A stretch of 64,000 nucleotides of DNA from Gnetum montanum (lineage: Eukaryota; Streptophyta; Gnetopsida; Gnetales; Gnetaceae). The notes under the pieces were generated by a model that saw only the letters and a program-made list of their open reading frames with translations, had not been told where the DNA came from and searched no databases. Shown here in pieces: positions 48,300 to 58,910 of the stretch; positions within the stretch are counted from its first letter, which is position 1; every line of letters starts with the position of its first letter. The stretch spans positions 1,370,877-1,434,876 of the forward strand of contig MNCI01010443.1 of assembly GCA_015680685.1 (NCBI GenBank), read 5' to 3'. The position numbers and the translations under genes are program-made.

Positions 48300-49814
48300 C
48301 AACTGTGGTGACCCGATCTTGGGGAGAATTTCCTGATAAATTCACCTTTATGGAAGGCGTCATCAACGACATGATCGGTCGCTTAGAGCAAGTCGATCCC
48401 AGAGTTGGTACATTGCGATCATTATACAGGGATTATTGCACTATGGGATTACGCTACCTAATTACGCCTAATTGCTATTCTATGTCACCAGGAGCTCGCC
48501 TTAGATGGGATCCATTAGAGCCTATCGATTTAGACACCATCGAACCTTCATCGAAGGTGACCATCGTGCCGCGCAATATTTACAATGAGATTCATAAATG
48601 CACTATATGCTCAACTCGCTCCTTGTGGGAATGTCAAAACATGAATGAAGACCTTTGGAAAAGACTACAAAGGTTTGAAAAGGAAATGGTGGCTTTAAGT
48701 GAAGAGGTTGGGGACTTGAGTTGCTGGAATGAGTTCCTGCAAGCTCAGGGGAGTAACAATGAGGACTGGCAGATGGATATTGTTGATTACACTGGTTACT
48801 AGACGATCGTTAGGAATAGTATCCAAACCAGCTGTGAGCTGGTGGAACAGCAAATGCAAATGGACCTCTTAGCTCAAAAGAACCAAGACTGGAAGGACTT
48901 TAATGTGAGTGTTCAAGAATGGGGGCAGACGCAGAAAGATCATAAGCATGTCGATAAATGGGAGAGCACTGCCTATCGTCAACACTACAGGGATGCTGTT
49001 GCTGAAGCTCAATCCCTTCGGCTATTCCTTGACGTCATTGGTGCTTCCAAAGCATTTGAAAAGTTCGAAGAGAAAGTGACGGTTAGTGCCTCTTCAGAAA
49101 GGGAAATGACCCTTCTTGGGGGTGAGACTACCACTCCGTCCTTCTTCCCTGAACCACTGCGATGGACTCTTGTAGAGAAAGGTAAAGTTAAGGCTGGAAC
49201 TAGTCTAGGGGATGCGGTTTGGTCTGCGCTAATCAAAGACAAATTTATGCAACGACTGTGGTTGGCTTAGAACAAATCCCTTTTGCTACCAATGTAGGAC
49301 CATCACAGGTAAATTGCAGCATTATTACGTTTGTCTTTCTTGTCATGCTTAGTTGTGAAGGCGATGTTAATATAAATGTACTATGTCTTATTGCAGGAGC
49401 AACCTGAGGAGGATCCTCAGCATGATGAATGTAATAACAGTGATGGTTCTTATGAAGGGGATCTACAATAAATAGAACGTGATAGAGCTGATCAATGTCA
49501 TGGCAAGAAGCTCCAGGCGGAAGAGCCTCACAGAGAGGACCATCTTCACGAAGAGATTCCTCATGAAAAGGTTGGCCCCTATGAGGATGATTTTCTGGAA
49601 GTAGATGTGGACTTAGGAGATGCAGGGGACAGTAGGGGCAAGGGGGATTCATAGCATGGCTATATAGGCCACGGTTTTATTATGATTAGATGGAACAAAA
49701 GACAATTTTTTAATGCATGTTTTTTTCATTTTTTTGCCTCATGTAAAGCATAATTAAATAGGTTTTTGATACTATGACAAATTACAGTTGGTTTTAAGCG
49801 TAAAGAGAAAATGG

Positions 49815-50030
49815 ATGTACTAGTTTAAGGCCATTGCGGGCCACTAAATGATTGATGCTCAAAGCATAAGTGGGATCATTAGTTTTAGGCCATTTCGGGC
49901 CTGCGCTAGTTTTAGGCCATTTTGGGCCTACGCTAGTTTTAGGCCATTTCTGGCCTTCGGTAGTTCTAGGCCATTTCAGGCCTACCCTAGTTTTAGGCCA
50001 TTTTGGGCCTATGCTAGTTTTATGTAAGTA
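49815..50030 (-). repeat. Minisatellite between protease and antisense gene of element C
   Basis: Six or seven units of about 23-25 bases with plus-strand core 'ctagttttaggccatttcggg'. This is the same unit as at 10,365-10,475 in B. Confidence 0.85.
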
Positions 50031-50344
50031 AAGAAGATAGCTGATGGAAATGTAAAAATATTACATAAATTTAATAAGTGAAATTGACAAGCGTAAAATA
50101 GAACCTCTGATGGAGAAAAAGTAAAGATATGTGTAAGTGTAACACGTAAAGCTGTCAAGCGTAAAGTAAAATAGCAAGTGGAAATGTAAAGTTATGCATA
50201 AGTATAATGAGTAAAACTAATAAACGTGAAGGGAATAGCTAGTGGGAATGTAAAGTTATGCGTAAATAACCAAGCAACACAGTTCATATGCTAATTCTGT
50301 AATTGTTTCTTGATTGCCTTCACTTTTAGTGATGTGTAAGGGCG
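50031..50344. other. AT-rich spacer of element C
   Basis: Repeated 'aaaatagcaagtggaaatgtaaagttatg' style phrases with a period of roughly 60 bases. No gene seen. Confidence 0.5.
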
Positions 50345-50697
50345 GGGAGACTTATGGCTCTACTCCTTCACATCATCGTCCTCCTCCTAGAATGGCGGTT
50401 CGGCCCAAGCTAAGCTGTCATTAACCATTGTTTTGGCTCGTTCGAAAGTTTGGATAGGGGATTGGTCTTCAGGAGTTTCGATTTCTAAACCCTATTCTGT
50501 TTCTACATTGTTAACAACTTGAGGGGCCATTTCATCACCGTGGATAACCACCTTCCCTCCCGCGTAGGGTAGATGGATTTCCTGATGAATAGGTGATGAA
50601 ACTACCCTTAGTTGAGCTAACCAAGACCTCCTAGGATCATATTGAATCCAGGCATCTCTTCAACGACAATGAAAGTTGCATCCGTGGGGAATTGGTC
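50345..50697 (-). pseudogene. pro: Protease C-terminal fragment of element C
   Basis: On the minus strand it matches the protease end of D at about 41,330-40,930, including the 'EIHLPYEGGE..I' equivalent near 50,545-50,590. It breaks off at 50,697 where E's LTR begins. gag, the rest of protease and the 5' LTR of C are missing from the window. Confidence 0.75.
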
Positions 50698-51864
50698 CCT
50701 GAAACATCACAAAATTCTGAGCTTGGTACTTCCCCAGCAAGAAGCAGGTCCCTGGGACCCACAATCGGCCACGGCTACATTTGGTGTCACACATTGCAAC
50801 TTCAGGAATCAAGAGGTCAAATTTTCACTAAGTATGCACCACCAACGTATACACCTAGCATATACGCCCAGCACCACCAGCGTATACACCCAGCGTATAC
50901 GCCCAGCGCAGACATCCGACTTACACGCCTGATGTACACGCCTCGCCTGTATGCTCGGCACCACAGATGCACACGCCCGACGATGAAGTCTCAATGATAG
51001 AATGAAGACAGCACCGAAGAGCAAGAACTAAAGCAAGTCAGTAGCCGTCAGCGTATACGCCCAACCATTGTCGACGTGTACGCCCAACGTCCATGGCATC
51101 TCCACCCAAGTTCACAAGCCCAGCACGTCTAGCATATATGCCCAGCCATTGTCAGCGTGTATGCCAGCCTGATGTAGCATATACGCCCTGCGTATATGCT
51201 CGGCAGATGTAATTTGTTGTATATTTGTAAATTGTATGCACCCGGTCAACGTGCCACGTGTCTCCTAACCTGAGTCTAGCGTAACAACTGATATAAAAAC
51301 CCCACTTTTCCACTTCACCTAGACGGTTGGCAAAAAAAATCCCAAAGCAGACCAGAGACATTTACGCGGCACACTAGAGCTGAAACCCTCTTATGCTGGA
51401 AAGCCCTGTACGCCGTGCACACAGTCTCTACGCTCTGCCTACTATGAATATCTGTCAATTCATCCCTGCACGCACCGAGGCTTTTCGTCCGCCTTGTGTT
51501 CATCACAACTACGTTAGACCGGTGCACTGTATTCTGACTCTGTAATACCACTATTTATAGTTTACATTAATTTCTTTCATGTTTTCTGTTTATGCTCGTT
51601 TACGTTTACGCCCTATTATATCTGCTACGCCGTTTACGCTCTCATTTATGCCCGTTTACGCTGTTTACGCATAACCCAGCGTATAGCACTTCGGCATATG
51701 TGTGGGTAAATCTTTGTCTGATCCGCGTGCGGACCACCCAGAGGTACTCTGCCTTCATCAATTCCAGCTCACCCTCAGGCAAAGGCAGGGTCTTCTATTC
51801 GCATCCTGCGATCTCACGGTCTCTATTTCCTTCTAGCCGGTGACTGACGATTTTAGGCAGTACA
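50698..51864 (+). mobile_element. 5' LTR of element E (5' end truncated)
   Basis: From the end of the hairpin (gaaacatcac) onward it matches the 3' LTR at 63,711-64,000 closely. The first ~80 bases of the LTR are missing. TATA box ATATAAAAAC at 51,291-51,300. It ends with GGCAGTACA at 51,864. Palindromic GCGTATACGC words crowd 50,835-51,200. Confidence 0.8.
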
Positions 51865-51869
51865 GAAAT

Positions 51870-51887
51870 TGGCGCTAGAAGAAGGTC
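51870..51887 (+). promoter_or_regulatory. Primer binding site of element E
   Basis: TGGCGCTAGAAGAAGGTC starts five bases after the LTR end. Same position and nearly the same sequence as in D. Confidence 0.65.
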
Positions 51888-52534
51888 CTCCTAAAAAACT
51901 CGCTCGCAAACTTCTCAGCGTCTACGCTATTGAGCGTATATGCTGCCAATCACACACCGTTTTCAGCTGAAACCTCAGCCTTGTCTGAAAACCTTGCCTG
52001 CACGCTTACCAGCATCTATGCTCATCAGCGTTTTCGCTGCCCGGTGTCAAACTCTACAAATCTTTCAACGTATACGCTACCAACTTCACATGGACTGTCC
52101 ACAAACCCTAGCGTCTACGCAGCCTAGCCTGAACTCATCCTGCGAACTGTCCAGTGTCTACGCTGTTCAGTATTTATGCTATCCCTTCTTCTACACTGAG
52201 CATTCTTTACACTGTACTCTGTTTTACACTGTGCCTATTTTACGCTACCTTGTTTTACGCTGAGCCTTGTCTATGCTGCCTTGTTTTACGCTGTACTTTG
52301 TTTTACACTCTATCCTATTCACGCTGTATTCTGTTTACGTTGTACTTTGTTTTATGCCAAAGTTGTATACGTTGCCTAGCATATACGCTCCACCTCTTAC
52401 GTTGTATACGCTGTCTACACTGACGCTATACGTTGATCGTTGAAGCGTATACGCTGCACTTTGTCCCTTAGTTTACGTTGTACCAAGTACACTAATTTTG
52501 CTCCTCTACCTTGTGTCATCCTTAACAATTCATC
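51888..52534 (+). other. Leader of element E rich in TACGCT words
   Basis: Untranslated region between primer binding site and gag. It is dominated by diverged 'tttacgctgtactttg' phrases (52,190-52,480). No gene supported. Confidence 0.55.
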
Positions 52535-55500
52535 ATGAACCCCGTGAACACCACTGCTGCAACAGCTCAAGTAACCAATGTCGTGGATACCATGGCTGTC
52601 CAATAGCCTGCCACGCAACACCCGGGAGTACAACCCACCGCAGGGCCCCGCCGGTCCCTAAGGTTGCAAGGGAGAGACCCGGCCTCCAACATCATAACTC
52701 AGGATCAGTATAACTTTATATGCATTAAGATACAAGCTGGCCTGGCTATAGACCGAGCTGAATTGGAGGTAAAGAGGTAGTTCGAACTCTTTTATAGAGG
52801 GGGGTGCAAGTTCATCCCCTCACCATATGATGTCATCCCTGTTCCGGAGTAGTATTCGGAGCTCGTCACACGGCTCCTCCTACAAAGGAGACACTCCTTG
52901 GATCAGCCCGCACTAGAGTCCCAACTAGAGGAAGAGGACGACTTTGCCGCTCAATTTGAACTGGAGGATTCTTACCACACTCTGAGCCCGCAAGCACAGG
53001 TTAACCCCATTTTTAATTCCAGTACAGGGGAGATCATGCCCCTCCAACCCCTCAAACTAACTCACACACAAATGCCTCCATCGCACACACCCTCATTTGC
53101 TCATGTGCCACCTCCAGTTGATCCGTAATTCAGCACGCTCCCTCTCGCCATCATCCCCGATGCAGTAGCCGGTCCATCTTTACAAGCACCCCCCCTCACG
53201 ATAGCGTGGGAGTGACACTCCCACCACGAGTGATAGGGATGCCACACATGATACCAGCATCGACATCCGCCCAATATATCCCGCATATCTAAACGCATAT
53301 AGCCCCTTCTACCGCCGTAACCTAACAGGGGGTCCCTCCACAAAACATAGCTGCACAACGGGTAACGATGGGCGCTCAACCACAGTAACATCAACCTCCT
53401 CACTATAACATACCACCCCATATGGCTCAACCAGCCAACGTTCCCCCAGTGCAGCTGCTACCACAGCAACCACAGCCTTTCCCCTATCACATGCCATTAG
53501 TGCAACCCCCGGCCGCACAACTTTTGACCTTTCAACCCACCGTCCAACAGTCTAACCCGTATAATATAGCACAACCTCAAGCTATCATGATACCGAGTGC
53601 CCAAGATTGGGTGGATGCCAAGAAATTGATGCAAGAATTAGCTGACGAGGTAAAACGCCACAAAACAGCTGCCGATGGGGAGCTGAAGGTAGTGGATTTC
53701 TACCAAGATGACCCCATCAGCTCATCAGTCCCGTCCTTAACCTTGCCAAAAGGTGTTCCCTTACCAACACTAACCAAATACAATAGGGAGATAGATCCCA
53801 ATGCACACTTGATAACATTTAGGCTAGAATGCACGCTGCTCCAGGCATGGCCCCATTCCATTCTCCGAGTGTTCCCCAGGTCCCTCGTGGGGAGGGCACT
53901 TGATTGGTATCGAGCCCTGCCAAGGAATTCCATCTTCTCCTTCGAAGACTTATTACACCAGTTTGTGACTCGGTTCAAGTACAACTTAAAACCCGAGGCC
54001 ACACTGGACAGCCTCATATAGGTCAAGCAAGCACCACTTGAACCTATGCAGAAATTTATCCAGAGGTGGAGCACCGCCCTCAACGAGTTGCACGAGTCGA
54101 TATCCCAAACATACCTGCTCACAATCTTCAAGGGAGCTGTTAACAATTTTTTTAAATCCAAGCTGTATTACCTTAATGCGTGTGATCTTAACCAAGCATT
54201 TGTATAAATTAAAAACATAGAAGAAGCAGCCCAAAACAGCCATGACCCTGCTTACCTAGCCTTTAAGAATCAACACACCAAAAAAGATAAAGAGAAGGCT
54301 AAGGCCACTATAGCGGCAATATCAGGGGCACAACAACAAAACAAACCACCCGCAGCCCCTACTAACTACAATAAACCAACTCCCACAGCCGCGCCAGAAT
54401 CATCATCAGCGTAAAACCCAACAATGAACCATACGTGAAACTTCGAGAGGAAAGAACCCTCGCAATACACGCCTCTGCCAATGAAGCCTTCCCAGCTCTT
54501 CGATAAACTCCTGAAGGCTGGGTTGATAAAACATAAATAGTTGTTCCCTGCGACCATCCAGAGACATGACCAGTTTTGCCAACTTGTTCAGAACCCAAGT
54601 TTAGCAACACCGGATGAGCCTCCCATACCCAAAGGCTTTAGAATGGATCGCTTTTGTGACTATCATCAATGAAACGGACACGATACAGACTACTGTTTCA
54701 CCTTGAAACAGGATATCCAGCGGATGATCGATGAAGGCCAAATCACTTTTGATGAGGCCAACCTGGTCCAACCGCAGAATCAAGCTATGGGGGTGTACAA
54801 AGACCCCCTGAACACCAAAGAGGAGCCATATGTCATTAATACAATCTACCTTGATGATGATTCTGAAGCATCCAACATTAACACTGTTTATCCCCAACAT
54901 AAACAGGAAACACCTAATAGGCCATTCGTAGTTCAGATTCCTCCCGTTGTGTCCACACCCACGCCTAACACCATGACACGGGACAAACCATATGTGGTGC
55001 GTGTCCCTCCCGTAATCCCCTCGAATGCATCAACCCCTCATACTTAGCCTACCCCTTTCGTAGTCCAGGTACCACCCACGGTCGCAACAACAGAGGTCCA
55101 ACCTCCACCAAAACCAACTCCGCATGTCGTTAGGATACCTGAAACTCCTAATGATTACCAAACCTCCATCTCACGAGCACCAGGCCAACCCAATCCCTAC
55201 ATCATCAAGGTCCCTAGCCTGCCTTCTAACCAGTCACCTCCAACGGCACAACTGCAACCCCGCCCAGCTCCATATGTGGTGCAAATCCTAGGGCAGCCCA
55301 AGGCCCCAAGACCAGCCCCACCTCCATGCCACACACGAGAACACCTAGCATATAGGCTTACATGTGAATGTATGGAGAAGGAACGCCAACAGTTAGCTCT
55401 GGGGCCACCTAAGCCCATTCCACTTAACTCTGTGCCTATGTCGTCGCCTAACAACCAATCGAATGCAGGTAATGAAGGTGAATCATCTGAAAAGTATGAA

Positions 55501-56634
55501 CCACTTAAAACGACAACTTCGAACAAAAATGACAAACCAACAAAACATGAAATAAAACTGTTGGGCCCAATGGACCCAGTTGTCATTGATAAAAATGCTC
55601 CAAACAGTAAAGATTTAGCAACAGTCTTGACACAAGTCACCAAAGCATTGAAGCAAAAGAACACTTCGTTGAGCTTGTATAACTTGGTGCTAACATCCCA
55701 AAAACATCGAGAAGCCCTAGTACGCATGTTAACGTCGATCCCGGTAAGCAAGGACTTGCCCCCGAATGAACTTGCCATCCATGTGGTAATGTACTCGTCT
55801 CACGGGACCACTCCTAAACCCTTGAACTTCCATGATGACAACATTAGGGTGGATGAAAAAATAGGGGAAATAACAACAGCCCCTATGTTCATAACGTTAC
55901 GTATCAACCAGTTTAAGATACATAGGGTCCACGTAGATGATGGAGCCGCAACAAATGTTGTACCATATCCCATCGTCGAACAATTTGGGGCTTACTGAAT
56001 TAATTAAACCAACCGTGACTACATGTTTAAAGTCGTTCAACGGGTCAAGCGTAATGGTAAAAGGCACAATAACTTTAGATTTCATAGCGGGAGATCAGTT
56101 CCCTACATCTGCCAAATTCCTAGTAGTTGATGAGATGCTAGGGTTCAACCTAATATTTGGAAGACCATGGTTGGCCCAACTGAGAGCTGTCTCTTCCATT
56201 GTACATCAAGAGATCCACCTGCCTTACGAAGGTGGTGAAATCATTATACACAGAGAGGCTGCTACGCCTATTATCTCATCACACATGGACATGGACCAAG
56301 GATCAGAAGTCAAACTTGAAGAGCCTAAGCGAAATGATAAAAATGCGCACCCACTGGTCAGTAATAAACCTTTGAACATGGAACAAGAGCCTCCTAAAAC
56401 AGAAACACCCATGTCTGGCGTTGTACATGCAACCTCTCAAATAGAAAATAACACAGAACCCTCGCCAACCATCGAAACATCTGAAAACATTGACATGGAA
56501 GCCATTCCATCAAATGTCCCTTGGGCTGAATTACCATTTAACGTAATTAGCGAAGGGGACGCTGAATACAGAATCATCCCGGTTGACATATCACCTAACA
56601 TTAAAAATAAAAAAATCAAAAAACTATTGCAATA
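52535..56634 (+). pseudogene. gag-pro: gag-protease of element E
   Basis: The ATG at 52,535 opens a frame matching D's gag. An early stop fits CAG to TAG, and a frameshift lies between 53,128 and 53,422. The gag core (ALDWYRALP, LLHQFVTRFKYNLKPEA) is at 53,890-54,000. The CCHC-like knuckle near 54,655-54,700 contains a TGA. A proline-rich linker at 54,900-55,300 carries repeated 'YVVRVPP'-type motifs. The protease has VDDGAATN near 55,935, is frameshifted near 55,985 and continues with FGRPWLAQL near 56,155 and a 'PSNVPWAELPF' tail. The order and motifs match D throughout. Confidence 0.9.
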
Positions 56635-56644
56635 ATATCAACAC

Positions 56645-56925
56645 TCTTAGTCTGAAATGATGTTAAACTATAACATGTCCGAAATGACGTTAAACTACAA
56701 CTCGTCCGAAATGACACTAAACTACGATAAATCAAAGAAAACAAAAAAAAATTATTATTACTAAACTACACTCCCTGTCCGAAATGACATTAAACTATCA
56801 CGTCCGCAAAGACGTAAAACTAGCCACGATCAACAATGATCGGTCAACAGAAAAAATCCACCCGTGTCATTCGAACTATTCCTCGTTTACGACTGGGGCC
56901 CAAAATGGCCTTAAACTAGTTCATG
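56645..56925 (+). repeat. Minisatellite behind protease of element E
   Basis: Units of about 24 bases with core 'gtccgaaatgacgttaaacta', becoming irregular after 56,830 and ending with 'ggcccaaaatggccttaaactag', the B/C form of the unit. Confidence 0.85.
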
Positions 56926-57195
56926 CGTGCATACTTCGCTCTCCTTTTTGTTCAGCATTTACAATCACATCTCTACTTTACACTTAAGACAAAATAGAAA
57001 AAACAAGCCAAAATATTTTTCATTGCCGCATCATGTTTACAATTAAAGTCAAAATCAACAAAAAATATTTACATGCAATGTTGTACAATTACAAGTATCA
57101 ACTGTTTTCCTCCATCTCAAAATTTTCAAGTTACGATTCCCGTATTAGTCTAAATCAGCAAAAAACAGCAAAAACTTAAAAAAAACTAAAAAGGC
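56926..57195. other. AT-rich stretch before the antisense gene of element E
   Basis: No gene seen. It lies just downstream of the antisense gene's stop and would contain its 3' untranslated region. Confidence 0.4.
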
Positions 57196-57564
57196 CTAAG
57201 CATCCAGGGCAGGACGATCGTCCCCTTTAGATCCACCAGCATCAGAGGCCCCTGCTCCACTGGGGCCAGCTTCTTGAGCATCATCACCACCTTCTTCCTG
57301 GAAATACCAAAAAGAACAACCAACATAAGAATAAGTGAATGTCAAAGTTTTAAACACTATTCAGTAAATTTCATAAGGACAAAACGCTTACCATAGGAGA
57401 TCCCCTGAACCAAACCTCGTTGTCATCCACGGTCAGATCCAAGGGAACCTCGCCATCCTCAACAGGGCCAACCCATGTTAATACCCCGATAAGTTCGACA
57501 ACGATGAGGAAGCGCTTGCTGTCCCTGCAAACAATCACGATGCCATGACAGATTAGCCCGAAAA
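57196..57564 (-). pseudogene. 3' exons of the antisense gene in element E (rest in sequence gap)
   Basis: The last exon is 57,297-57,196, acidic and glycine-rich, ending in TAG. The intron 57,391-57,298 has GTAAGC at its start and TTTCCAG at its end. The exon before it runs from the gap edge (57,564) to 57,392 and is fully open. Its 'VLTWVGPVEDGE' and 'DDNEVWFRG' stretches align with the equivalent exon of B (10,850-11,000, minus) and the end of exon 6 of C. No stop is seen in the visible coding part, so E may hold the least damaged copy. Confidence 0.6.
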
Positions 57565-58439
57565 NNNNNNNNNNNNNNNNNNNNNNNNNNNNNNNNNNNN
57601 NNNNNNNNNNNNNNNNNNNNNNNNNNNNNNNNNNNNNNNNNNNNNNNNNNNNNNNNNNNNNNNNNNNNNNNNNNNNNNNNNNNNNNNNNNNNNNNNNNNN
57701 NNNNNNNNNNNNNNNNNNNNNNNNNNNNNNNNNNNNNNNNNNNNNNNNNNNNNNNNNNNNNNNNNNNNNNNNNNNNNNNNNNNNNNNNNNNNNNNNNNNN
57801 NNNNNNNNNNNNNNNNNNNNNNNNNNNNNNNNNNNNNNNNNNNNNNNNNNNNNNNNNNNNNNNNNNNNNNNNNNNNNNNNNNNNNNNNNNNNNNNNNNNN
57901 NNNNNNNNNNNNNNNNNNNNNNNNNNNNNNNNNNNNNNNNNNNNNNNNNNNNNNNNNNNNNNNNNNNNNNNNNNNNNNNNNNNNNNNNNNNNNNNNNNNN
58001 NNNNNNNNNNNNNNNNNNNNNNNNNNNNNNNNNNNNNNNNNNNNNNNNNNNNNNNNNNNNNNNNNNNNNNNNNNNNNNNNNNNNNNNNNNNNNNNNNNNN
58101 NNNNNNNNNNNNNNNNNNNNNNNNNNNNNNNNNNNNNNNNNNNNNNNNNNNNNNNNNNNNNNNNNNNNNNNNNNNNNNNNNNNNNNNNNNNNNNNNNNNN
58201 NNNNNNNNNNNNNNNNNNNNNNNNNNNNNNNNNNNNNNNNNNNNNNNNNNNNNNNNNNNNNNNNNNNNNNNNNNNNNNNNNNNNNNNNNNNNNNNNNNNN
58301 NNNNNNNNNNNNNNNNNNNNNNNNNNNNNNNNNNNNNNNNNNNNNNNNNNNNNNNNNNNNNNNNNNNNNNNNNNNNNNNNNNNNNNNNNNNNNNNNNNNN
58401 NNNNNNNNNNNNNNNNNNNNNNNNNNNNNNNNNNNNNNN
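57565..58439. other. Assembly gap (875 N)
   Basis: A run of N flanked by the 3' exons of the antisense gene on the left and a TATA box for it on the right. In C the same interval is over 3 kb, so the gap length is probably not real. A single further N is at 58,506. Confidence 0.95.
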
Positions 58440-58467
58440 AAAGTAAGAAGCAAATGGACCCCCCCCC

Positions 58468-58477
58468 CTTTATATAG
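58468..58477 (-). promoter_or_regulatory. TATA box of the antisense gene in element E
   Basis: The minus strand reads GCTATATAAAG, preceded by a GCGTCA triplet array (58,482-58,505) and followed by a run of ten G. It is placed as the TATA boxes of A and C are, just before the start of the gene, which would lie in the gap. Confidence 0.5.
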
Positions 58478-58674
58478 CGTTCCGCTGACGCTGACGCTGA
58501 CGCTGNTGCCGTTATGCCTTTTTGCCTTTTTTCACCTTTTTCCTTATTTTTCGACAAAAAAATAAAAAATAAAAAATAAGTATATAATAAAACTAATAAA
58601 AATTATTAAAAATAGAGATTGCTACATCTTGGTTCCTCCGTGGACCCCATTTTACATGTTTACTCTGAACATTC

Positions 58675-58800
58675 TAGTTTAAACCGCCATATTGGCCCGG
58701 TACAGCCTTAAACTGCCTTAAACTGCCACTTACGGCCTGGTAAGGCCTTAAACTGCCACTCAACACCCGGTAAGGCGTTAAAATGCCATGCGTCCCGGTG
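58675..58800 (+). repeat. Minisatellite before pol of element E
   Basis: Three units of about 33 bases (ggcctggtaaggccttaaactgccac). Same position as 3,770-4,015 in A. Confidence 0.75.
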
Positions 58801-58910
58801 TGACAATAATCCACCATTATGCATGTACAGATAGTTTAAAATCGCCAAAAGACATAGAACGATACCCCTTTGCTTATTCAGCTCTATGTTTATTGGTAGG
58901 AGCAAGCTCA

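Larger units (their letters stand above)
31418..49653 (+). pseudogene. Antisense multi-exon gene of element C (complete exon set, split by a 14-kb insertion)
   Basis: Exons with GT-AG borders are 31,418-31,536, 32,007-32,456, 32,548-32,822, 32,923-33,715, 33,833-34,018, exon 6 (34,150-34,170 joined to 48,300-49,308) and 49,397-49,653. The reading frame runs across the junction of exons 5 and 6, and the insertion sits inside exon 6. Exon 1 is short and basic. Exons 2-3 are FCP1/NIF-like ('LDIMG', 'EFLQFLLHNYSVIVWSHL', 'YFQNPPG', 'NVRVSVMGQ'). Exon 4 carries a domain of unknown function and has lost about 250 bases relative to A and B. Exon 5 is acidic. Exon 6 is rich in charged, coiled-coil-like stretches ('LWKRLQRFEKEMVALSEEV'). 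The last exon is acidic. A few stops (for example near 32,130 and 48,800) and one frameshift near 49,250 make it non-functional, but it is the fullest copy in the window. Confidence 0.72.

Noticed and set aside
57371-58557. Long minus-strand reading frames through 57,371-58,557
   Set aside because: They are open only because they cross 875 N; only the exon at 57,392-57,564 has support.
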